A stretch of DNA of 64,000 bases from Apodospora peruviana (taxonomy: Eukaryota > Ascomycota > Sordariomycetes > Sordariales > Lasiosphaeriaceae), in assembly GCA_033439685.1 (NCBI GenBank), contig JAUEDM010000001.1:2914001-2978000 (forward strand), in the 5' to 3' direction. The position numbers and the translations under genes were made by a program. Below the pieces are notes generated by a model that did no database searches, was not told the DNA's origin, and worked only from the letters and a program-made list of their open reading frames with translations. This document shows, in pieces, positions 1 to 10,172 of the stretch (its first letter is position 1; the number at the start of each line of letters is the position of its first letter).

Positions 1-2655
1 TGAGCCACGGCCCATGACATATCGCATTCACACAAAGGTACACGCTTTGACAGCGATGAGCGCCTAGGGTACCGTTCATGTCAAGCAGCTCCCTTCTCGT
101 TGAAGACACGGATCTGATGCAGATACGGCGTCCTCAGTGGTGGGCACCAGTACGGATTACGGAGTACATCTGCGGGAATAAACGCCAAGCTTTCTCACAT
201 CTTGGTTCAACTTGAAACAACATTTGCAAGACGCCGCAATCCTTCCCCCAACTTTATCTGGCTTCCACAAGTGGCCAGCCTCTCTAGCCTTGTGGGCTGT
301 TTCGTGCGGAGTACGGATACACGTGTAAGAATCGTAGATCGTCGCAGGGAATGCAAGCACTGACCATAGCATGAGCTAACCTAGAGTGTTCGGATCTGGT
401 GCTCGTGGATATGTGGAATTGTCAAAATCTGTTCAAAGTATCATATTTCCAACCTAATGAGCCCGTCTGTCAAGATGTGCAAAACATTCGGTATCTCTCT
501 TCCCGACATCTGGATACGTGGAAACCAAGGACCGCGATATTATGCAGTACGCATGACCGTTGGTCTTCCGCCGCTTGTTGGCGCACCGATCACTGGTCTA
601 CCTGGTGCTGGACTGTTGTTTGTCCAGATGCAAGCAGCTGCATTTGCAGGTGGTTCAGGCAAAAGAGAGGTGCTGTTTTCCCCGTGAACCCATGGCGAAG
701 CCCCCAAGCGCGCTTCTCACGGCTCATAAGACATGTCAGCCAAGACTTGGTGCATACTGTTGCTTCTGCCATTCCCTCTCGCGGTCCACCCAGTTCTGCC
801 ACCAAACCTTGTTGGAACCTCCCAACGAATGGCGACAGGCTATTGGATCACCAGGTGTACATAGCCTCACGTCCACGCCAACCACCTACACATTCCACGA
901 TTCCACAGATCGTCCAGGACAAAAGGACTCCGTTCTATAGTATTACAGTGCCCATTATGCTGTAAATTTTCTCATCCTCTCGTCATTGCTACCCCGATAT
1001 TCTTGCTCCCGACAGACCTGGATAAGATGACGGCAATCTCCCATAATTCTGGCTATATTAGCCGTCGTCCTCCTACGTAATCGACAGGACACAACCAACA
1101 ACGGCATTGGGATGCAGATGAGCCAAGCCTCACAATTTTCAAGTCTAGGCGTGTTCTTTCAGCCGTCAAATGAAGAAAAGAACTCTGGATCCTCCGTCTT
1201 GTCGGTGCAGCGGTCCCCCAAAACAACAAACAAAAGCTGGGATCGGCAAAAGATGGCCCGTGTTCTTTCATTTTCAATTGCAACTGAAACCCGTTAGCTG
1301 CACATTAAGCAGCCTCGGGGCCTTTGCTGGTCTTTCAATCCACAGCACAGGGTCCACGCCAGATTCCCATGCGACCAGCTCCCCGCCCCTCCTTTAGGAT
1401 CACCAAGTTACACAACTTTTCACAGCCACCTTGCTCCGCGCTTAATTTACAACGATACAGTATGAAAACTGGCCATGTAAAGAGTTCCTCGGACCAACGC
1501 TAAAGGCGATACCAGTTCCAGGATGCAATGTCGGTGGGTTTTCCGGACGCCACCCCCCCGGCGACCTTCCCGACCCCCCAAGTCTTTGGAATTCAAACGT
1601 TGTAAGTGTACGAATCCGTACCAGGTATTCATATTTTCACCGACGGTATGAGGAAAGGGCCCGGGAATTCAGAATAGCACGGATCCGGCAGGCTCACGGA
1701 TCCGACATGTCCTACAAGCTCCTTCCCTGGTTGGCAGATTGTGTGTCTCAAGGAAACTGCACCTGCAGTGCGTTCTCGTTCGCTTACAAGGCTAAGGTGA
1801 TCTCAGCGGCCGTGCTTGCCTCGATGGGACAAATCGTCGGTTGCTATTGGCCCGATCGATATGAATCGGTGGGGTTTGAATTCCTGCCACTTTGGGCATT
1901 CCTTTTTTTTTTACGAGGCTGCCGCACCTCTCTGCTCCCGTCCTAAGCAGGCGCAATCTATCAAGTGCGGCAAACACATTGCTGCAAGGTACCGTCGCTG
2001 CTGCCGCTTCCCGGTTGGCCAGTGCTGTTAGTAAAGAGTTTGAGAGACATGCACTTTCATCACAATCATGGAAGGGACGCCCGGACATAGACACAGCGTG
2101 TCCCAGCTCCCTGCACTGTTGGTCCCGTCATACCCATAATCCCATATGAACGGGTAGGTGTGAATGACGGCCATGGTAACTTCCACCACCTGAGCCACCC
2201 GTTGACTTACACCCGACATCCGGAACTTATAATAAGACTTTGGCCCGCCGCCGCCCACCCGCAGATCCTTCCATCTAAACTTCATCTGTATGGCCTGACC
2301 CAGTGAGACCGAGTGAACAAGTCAATATAAATACCTTGACTGTCCTAGTGCAGGAAGTCCACCCTCCCCTTCACTTCCCACGATTCATCCCAAAAGGCAG
2401 CCTCGTGTCACAATCCGCCAGTCAAGCCTGCCTTGCGTCACCACTGAGCTTGTATAAGAACATTGTCCTCGGCCCTCGGCCCTCGACCTGTAACCTCCGA
2501 CCACCTAACATCAACTTACCACCTACCCGACCTTGGAGACCTTGGAACTTTAAAATACGTACCGAACTTATCTTTCTGGCCCAACACCCTCCGAGGAAGA
2601 GGAACACTTCGCGTACCTTGGAAACAAAAACCAACATCCTCACAACAACCCCAAA
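1..2655. other. Intergenic, no supported gene
   Basis: No open frame here has recognisable protein character, and no exon chain with consistent splice phases was found. The stretch 457-687 has a weak resemblance to part of a major-facilitator transporter and is discussed as a finding. The last few hundred bases before 2656 are C/A-rich with pyrimidine runs, as expected for the leader of the following dismutase gene. Confidence 0.6.
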
Positions 2656-3625
2656 ATGCGCGTGTCAACTGCTTTTTCCCTGCTTTCAGCAGTCGCGGGC
2701 ACCCAAGTAGCCGCGCAGTCTTCCGCCACGACCACCGTAACAACCGCGTCCACTTCGGTATGCTCGCTTTAGCTTGTTTTGTATTGTCCCGTTTTGATCG
2801 CAAACTAACAAGCCTCAGACGATTGTGGCGGCCACCGCTGTCAACAGCAACCCGCCCGGCAAGGTTTACAAGGCCACTCTTCCCGAGGAAGCATTTTTCA
2901 AGGCCGCCTACCCCGAAGGCGGCAACGTCAAAGGCGAGATTGTTGCGGTTGCGAACCCTGATAAATCTGGAGTCATGTTCAACGTCAAGTTCAGCAACCT
3001 GCCCAAGACTGGCGGTCCCTTCAGTAAGTTCATACTTCATTGGCATCTTCCAGACCCGTGAGCTGACCATTCGCTTCAAGCATACCATCTTCACGTGGCC
3101 CCCGTTCCCGAGAATGGTAACTGCACGGCGACACTCGCACATCTGGATCCCACCGCCAGAGGGGAGGATCCCCCCTGCAATATGGATGCGAAGGAGACAT
3201 GCCAGGTTGGCGACCTCAGCGGCAAGTATGGCAAGATTCCAGAGGGTGTCGACCCGTGGACAGCCACATATACGGACCCGTACGCCTCGACTGTGGACAA
3301 CCTCGGCGCCTTCTTCGGCAACCGCAGCTTCGTGATCCACTATTCCAACAAGACAAGAATCAGCTGCGCCAACTTCGAGCTTATTGTCCAAAGCGGTCTC
3401 CCGTCCGCGTCTGCGTGCTCGACTGAGAAGGCGCCTGTCCCAACTGTCTCTGGCTCTGGCATGAGCAACGTGACAATTCCTTCCACAATTGGCCCCGTAC
3501 CAACCACGGTACAGACACCGCCTGCACCCTCAGCGACCACCGTTGTCACGGCGGCCGGTTCCACCATCACGGTGGGTGGCGCGAGCGCCTTCGTGTTGGC
3601 GGCGGCGATCATGTTCATGCTGTGA
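2656..3625 (+). CDS. Cu-only superoxide dismutase, secreted and probably GPI-anchored
   Basis: Exons 2656-2757, 2819-3023 and 3081-3625 give 283 residues. Splice phases agree (0, then 1), and both introns are GT-AG with lengths of 61 and 57 nt. The product resembles fungal extracellular Cu-only dismutases, which turn superoxide into peroxide at the cell surface. A signal peptide covers about residues 1-20. Copper-ligand histidines fit H105 and H107 (in YHLHV), H123 (in LAHLD) and H189 (in FVIH). The 18-residue step from H105 to H123 matches the family. The GEDPPC segment after H123 is also characteristic. Residues 205-265 are Ser/Thr/Pro-rich, and the last 18 or so are hydrophobic, as in a GPI-addition signal. 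The zinc loop ligands of classical Cu/Zn enzymes are not apparent. Activity is inferred from residues alone. Confidence 0.9.
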
Positions 3626-6600
3626 TGACGGACAAGAAGATGTTTTGCCAATATCAATAATAGGGAGATCTTAATGTGGCGGTGCTCCCTGCTGATATCT
3701 ACGGGACCGGGAGAGGCAGCTTCCTGGTCCCTGTTTTTGTTCATTGTTCATGGGCGTTTGGGGCGTTCGGCATGGTACCCCTGATTTCATGCATGATGAT
3801 TGTCAGCCGCGCAATCGCGGGAAAGGGCGTCACAGGGATGGCAAATGTTTGGCATTGAAGCCGACCATAATCGCGGGATGACAAAATATGGACAATGTAA
3901 TTATTTGCTGGTTTTGGTGGTCAGGTTGTTTGGCTGATTTTGGGGATGGTGACATAGTCGTCAGCATGAGCGATTGATGATAGCAGGATTGGAGGAAGAT
4001 ACCAACAGATCTTTAGAGCTTTGAGTACCGAGCGAGCGCCATTATTTAATAACCATCCTGTTATCTGAGATCGGTCGTCGTACAATTTCGTTGTCTCAGA
4101 ATCGTGTCTTTGTGTGAAAGGACGAGGTTATTATCACGTCAGTTGTGGCTTGCTGTCAGAAGTGTTGGATGGTTAGAATAAGGTAACCTTTGACAAGCCG
4201 GGCCGCCCTTGATCGCGTTTATTAGCTGCCGATGGTGCCCGATGCTACTGTAGCGTATCCCGACACAGAGAATGAACGAGCCGACGAACTGGTGGATGTG
4301 CAAGTTGGCGCACTACTAACATTTTTTCTAATATATCGGCACCAGTTCTGTTAGTGATCGCTCACTCCATTGTTCATAAGGTTCTGTGAGACAGGGGCCC
4401 TGGGCGACGATGCGGGAGCTAAAATTGACGACGACCGCACGGCGCAACTTCTGTCGCAAACCGAAGATCTCCTGTCCCGTTGTCTTTTCCATTCATGCCC
4501 ATCATCAAGACTTCAGAGACTCATCATATTCTTCAATTGCCCGGTCCCATTCATCACGCATGACATGGAAAACGACCGGCAGGGAGACCTCACGAGAGTC
4601 TTCAATCGCCTTGTTTCGCCATTTGACGCAAGGTTTGGTTCCTTGCCAATTTCACGACTCTCGTCTTGGTCTCGAGCCTCGCATGCATCGCTGCCGCGGT
4701 CGCCTTCTCGCTTCAGAATATGTATGTATAATTTACCATCTATCTCAAGCTACACTTCAACCAGTCTCGGGTCTTGTAGCGCCCGGATAACGTAAAAGTC
4801 GGTGATTGGGCAGGCGTAACAGTCTCTCGATGACCATTCTCCCGCCCTCGCCCATTTTTCTGGTCGGGAGAGAGGGGGGACCCGAAGTGCGTGAACATAG
4901 GACGGATCGGACTCCCGCCCGTCTTTCTCGGAGTTTCACGACCGGAGATCAATTGTCTCACTCGATCTCACTCGATCTCAACGCTCTCGTTGCTTTTGCT
5001 TCTTTTTTGCTGTTACCTTTTCTTTTGATTTCTGGTCATTTTGATAGTTTTTACCTCACTAGAACATGACAAATTTCATGCTTCGCGCCCCTCCGGTATC
5101 TCCCCGCGCGGGATTCTTGCTGCTTGTTGGGTGGCTGCGTCTTGCCTGCTGGAAGCCCGGGAAGGCCGCGATATCTCAGCAAGCCCCGCTACAGTCTCGG
5201 CCGATATACTCGTTTCTATCTCGAGCCGGATTGAGAGAAGAGTCCATTTTGACAAATCAAGAGCGGGCTTTCCAAGTATACCATCGCCACCCTTTGGACT
5301 TCAGCAGTTGATGACGAACGAGGACCTCGAGAAGGATTCAAGATTGTGCCGTCCTGGACCAACTGCAGCAAAGTCATTATATTTGGTTGCAGATCGAAAG
5401 TCGTTTGAGAGACCCGCACACCATGTTGGAGCGGTTCTCTACGTGGTGCTTCTGCTGTCTGTGAACGTTGGCTCGCTAGCTACTAGCGTACGTTGTTGGT
5501 ATCATGCGAACAGACAACAGTCCATCGCAGTCTTGCCCTACTCCCTATTCAGCAAACCAGCGGGCGATCCGGCAGAGCGGTAAGGCATCAAATTGGTCAG
5601 CCAGTAGCTTGTCCAATATCTTGTTGCCGGTGATGTTCTGCAATGCTGCAGACAACTGTCTTCGGCGTCACCCCACCTCACCGAAAGGGGAGGGGGGCGC
5701 ACCGTCTGGACCTATCATGTGTTGATACGACCCCTGACATCGGCGAAGTCGTTGAACTTCGGGGACTACTTACGGTACCTTTTGGTGCGGAACTGAACAA
5801 AGTTTGCCCAAAACGGGCATATTCAACTCCAGATTAGCTCTAAGACATGCTCAAGTGGGTAGCGGTTGATGCAAAGAGATGCTGTTACGCGTCACCTCGC
5901 CCGGCCTTATACGCCGTGCGACATTAGCGCATAGTGAGGAACAGCTCACAAGTACAGCTCTGGAGCTGCATTTCGCACCGGTCTATCACCTGGCTGCATC
6001 TAATTTTCGACTAATCTCGACAGACAGCTTATACCTGCCCAATCGGCTACCTCTTCCGACTGTCCCGGCCTCAGCCAGCATCGTTGAAGAACTGGGCTAT
6101 GTTCTGGCCCGTCCCGCAACCCGCTGTCACCCGCCTGACAGGTATATGGATTACAGAAACCTTCTCATCTTTGGGCAACTACTAGGTGTTCTAGCTGAGA
6201 CATGGACATGGGTCCCCCGGGCGCCAACACATATCGGTGAGTGACGACCGAGGCATCGGAACGGGAACCGGTGCCACGGAACAACGAGGTCGGCTGACCA
6301 TGGATGGCTGATGGTCGGGCTGAGTGCACGTCCTCTCGGCTGAAGAAGTTCAAGCGCTTGCCCGGGTTTCTAGGGGCGCGCCCACGACCTTCGAGTGAAC
6401 GTCGTGGGTTACATGGTAACGCGGCATGAACGTTGCCCCGCCAGTATGAGGACCGGGAAGGGATTTTCCGTACCTCGCAAGTCGACCTCTCTTCACCTGA
6501 CGTAGCTTTTAAGCACTCGTCAGGCACAGCCAACGTTTGCCATGAACGGCCAGGCCCATAAGCTGTCTAATCCCCTCTCCTCCCTCCCTCCCGGCCGCGG

Positions 6601-7056
6601 CCGATGGGCTACCGGCTCAGCTTCCTGAAGTTGGAACCCCATACACAGAGTCTTGAGAGGGAGGGAGAGAGGCAGAGAGGCGGATGCAGCATGTAAGACA
6701 TGCATGCAAGGAGATACTCTTTCAGCCTCTGGTATTGGTGGTCCGGCTGCGGAATAAACCAAACCTCAAGTTCACGACCAAGCTTATCGTCCCACCACTT
6801 CTTCGCATTTCCCCCACTTTCCCATGGCCCGACCAACAGCATATTCCAATCCAAGCTTTCTTACCTCATTGCGATGCTCAGGTCCGGGATGTCCCCAAGG
6901 GATCACACTCTGCCAGCAGCGGAGGCGAAGAGGATCAGTTGTGTGGAGTGAAGATGTAACACAAACGAGAAGAGTCAGGAAATCGGATACTTCCAATAGA
7001 ACCATCAGAACCTAGGAAACGGACGGAAGGACGGACGAGCAACGAGCCAGCCAGCC

Positions 7057-7076
7057 AGCTTGGTAGTTACCAAGCT
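7057..7076. repeat. Short perfect hairpin
   Basis: AGCTTGGT (7057-7064) is followed by the loop AGTT and then ACCAAGCT (7069-7076), a perfect 8-bp stem with a 4-nt loop. It sits at the edge of a GCCAGCCAGCCAGC tract (about 7046-7059) that has its reverse complement near 7167-7181. No gene boundary nearby explains it as a terminator. Confidence 0.7.
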
Positions 7077-7304
7077 GACCTGCCTGGTTCAGTATACAGA
7101 CAGCAGAACAACATGTTATGTCCTGCTACCGCAGCACCTGCATCGCATCTCCCACTGATGCATATGGGCTGGCTGGCTGGCGCGTATAGCCACCGAGGTT
7201 ACTCTGTGAGTGAGAGTCTAATAGGTAGGATACTTTCTGTCCATATGTATCGATCGAGTGAGCAGCCAACGACATACTTGGTTTCGTTCAAGAGTACTTA
7301 TTTC

Positions 7305-7330
7305 GGGGGGGGGGGGGGGGGGGGGGGGGG
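7305..7330 (+). repeat. Homopolymer run of 26 G
   Basis: Twenty-six uninterrupted G residues follow TTTC and are followed by ATGAGTG. It lies in intergenic DNA about 0.7 kb upstream of the sulfurase-like gene. Such a run could form G-quadruplexes and be unstable in length. It could also be partly a sequencing or assembly length error. Confidence 0.95.
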
Positions 7331-8043
7331 ATGAGTGTCGTCGTCCGCCTGAAATAGGTTAGGATGATGTTCATCACCTTCTTTGATGCCTCGCAGTGTG
7401 TCCACGTCGGCGAGATATTCGGGCCTTGCCATCCTGGCCTGCCGCTATCACCGGCATTTGAATTCGCTTGAGTTCCGCATGGGCGGTGAGAATTACCAGA
7501 TTTGCACCATTCGACTGTTAGTTGGTTGGCAAGACAGGTCAGGCAGGAGCATGATGGACAGAAGCAGATCAAATCGACAGACACGCACACACACGGGCCG
7601 AAGAACAGGGGCGGCGTAATGAGTGACTTGCATACGGGGAAGAAGAACAAGCAGATGATGAAGATGTGGGAGGTCTCCCACACTCGCTCTCTCTCTGCTC
7701 TGGGATGTAACACTTAGCGACCGACGTTCGCCTTGTTCTTGTCTATCCCTCTTTCGAGTAAAGTATTAAACAAGCCAGGGAGCCTTGCTGCTGCGGCCGC
7801 CGCTAGAACGTGAAGCTCTCTCCTTTGCAAGAGAAGAATGTCGCCATCGCCAAGGGCAAGCTCGTCATGATGAATCGCCTTGCTACTAGTCGTCGCCTTC
7901 TTTCCCCTGGCCGCCGCCATGCCTTTCTCTGCTTGGGGGTGTCTGACGTCAGACCTACTACTTCTGCTGCTGCTCTACTGTCGGTAGTCAGTAGCAGGAG
8001 CAGCGGTAGATCGTGGGGAGGGACAAAACGGTCTCTAGCCTCG

Positions 8044-10172
8044 ATGAGCAGTAAGTGCCCCCCGTCTGTGTGTTGGTGTGGGTGTGGGTGTCTGTGGTGT
8101 CGAGCAAGCGTTAGGCTTTCTCATTAAGGAAGCTTTGGTCTAACTGTATACGATTGTGTGGTGGTGTCTGTGTGTATAGTTGCCTTTCAGGACATACAGA
8201 GTTTGTCACAACAGAGTCAGGCACCGACTTCTCACTATGATAGACCTGTCGAGGCTATTCGTGAGGACGAGTATCCACATATGAACAATGGTGAGTTTAA
8301 TACAAACAAATAATTAGATGGATGATTTAGAGATGATATCTAACTATTCATTCACAAACAAAAACAGGAATCTACCTCGACCACAGCGGTACCACCATCT
8401 ATGCCCGGTCCACGGTGGAGCGCTTCGCCCACAAGATGCGCACCGGCCTCTACGGCAACCCGCACTCGGCCAACGAGCCGGCCAAGCTGTCGGGCGACGT
8501 GGTGGACGACGTGCGCGTGAAAGCGCTCCGGTTCCTGGGCGCGGACCCGCAGCACTTTGACCTCGTGTTCGTCGCCAACGCGACCGCGGCCATCAAGCTG
8601 GTGGCCGACTCGTTCCGCGACCTGGCGGAACAGACCCGCGCCGGCTCGTTCTGGTACGGCTATCACCGCGACGCGCACACGAGTATCGTTGGCGTGCGTG
8701 AGCTCACGCACGGCGAGCACCGGTGCTTTGAGAGTGACGGCGAGGTGGACGAGTGGTTAGATAACGCTAGCCAGAAGAATCTCCGTAACAAGAGACACTC
8801 CTCTTCTTCTCCTTTTTCTTCATCTTCGTCCACACTCCGGTTATTCGGTTACCCAGGGCAGTCGAACCTGACCGGCCGCCGCTTGCCCCTGTCGTGGACG
8901 CGCAAGCTGCGCGAGACAAAAGGCATGCAGAACACGTACAGCCTGCTCGACGGCGCAGCCCTCGCCATGACAAGCCCCATGCACCACGTCTTCGGCGACC
9001 CGGACTCCGCGCCCGACTTCTGCTGCGTCTCCTTCTACAAGATCTTTGGCTTCCCCGACCTGGGCGGGCTCATCGTTCGCAAGTACTCGGGCCATATCCT
9101 GGCCCTGCGCAAGTACTTTGGCGGTGGCACGGTCTCGTTGGTGAGCACCATCGGTCAGGCGTGGCATATGTCCAAAGGGCTGGAGACGACGGCGGCGGCG
9201 GCCATTGAAGATGGTGCGGCGCCGGGCGGCGAGCAGCACGCTGCTGGCGGGTTACACGAAGGCCTAGAGGACGGGACGCTGCCGTTTCACAGTATATTGG
9301 CGCTCGGGGAGGCTATCGACGTGCACAAGGAGCTGTACGGCTCGATGGAGAACGTGTCGAGGCATACGACCCAGCTCGGCAAGAGGCTGTATCGTGGGAT
9401 CAGTGGGCTGAGGTATGCGAACGGGCAGCCGGTCTGCAAGGTGTACTGCGAGGCTGGGATGGACGGGGATGAGATTTATGACGATGCGAAGAGGCAAGGG
9501 GCGACTGTCGCGTTCAACGTGTTTCGACCGGACGGGAGTTACGAGTCGTATGCGGCGGTTGAGGCGATGGCGAACGAGGGGGGGCTGTATATTCGCTCAG
9601 GAGGTATGTTGGCTCTCGTGTTATCAAACTTCCCCAATTACTTTATTGACTCTGGCTGGATATAGGAGTTTGTTGTCCCGGGGGTGTGTTTGCTGCTCTG
9701 CAGTATGAGCCATGGCAGTTGAACAGGGCGCGGTCGGCGGGCCATCATTGTGGTATGTTATATCACTTTTTTTCTTCTTCGTTTTGTCCTTGGTCAACCG
9801 TCAAGGAATAGTGTTTTCATGCTTGAATTAACTGACTGGGTTACTTGATAGGCTCTGATGGCCTGGGTGTTATTCACGAGCTCCCTACCGGGTGAGTATC
9901 ATTTCTTTCCTCCTCCTTTAGATAAAATACATCGTTATTCGTCCCTACGTGCTCATTCGATAACGGAGACTGACAAACTCCACAGCGTCGTACGAGCAAG
10001 CCTCGGTGCCATGAGCACAACACGAGACGTCGACTCGTTCATTTCCTTCTTACGGGATACATTCATTGAAAAGGAGACTCCGGTGTTGACTCCGGTGTCA
10101 GAGGTCGATGACGATGATCACGGAGTTGGACACCAATATCGGGAGCAGGCGGCTGCTTATTCTTCGGGCTGA
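8044..10172 (+). CDS. Molybdenum-cofactor-sulfurase-like PLP protein without a MOSC domain
   Basis: Six exons (8044-8050, 8180-8290, 8368-9603, 9666-9752, 9852-9891, 9986-10172) give 555 residues with consistent phases. It matches the NifS-like half of eukaryotic MoCo sulfurase: a start like GIYLDHSGTTIYARS, NATAAIKLV, and the PLP lysine K264 in SFYKIFGFPDLGG. Later come IRSGGVCCPGG, PWQLNRARSAGH and RASLGAMST. Full sulfurases of about 800 residues hand sulfur to MoCo through a C-terminal MOSC domain. This protein stops at the end of the PLP domain, so its acceptor is unknown. The first exon is only 7 nt (ATGAGCA) before a strong GTAAGT donor; an upstream in-frame ATG at 7866 would lengthen the N-terminus. 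A serine-rich insertion lies near residues 180-195. The fold assignment is firm; the substrate is not. Confidence 0.86.

Larger units (their letters stand above)
3626..8043. other. Intergenic 4.4 kb with low-complexity tracts
   Basis: No gene is well supported. A pyrimidine-rich stretch at about 4950-5065, including a tandem 10-mer TCTCACTCGA, precedes an ATG at 5066 that opens an 81-codon frame. A second short frame at 5253-5408 looks more protein-like. A hairpin lies at 7057-7076, a CAGC/GCTG inverted repeat at 7045-7181, and a 26-G run at 7305-7330. The remainder is unremarkable. Confidence 0.55.
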
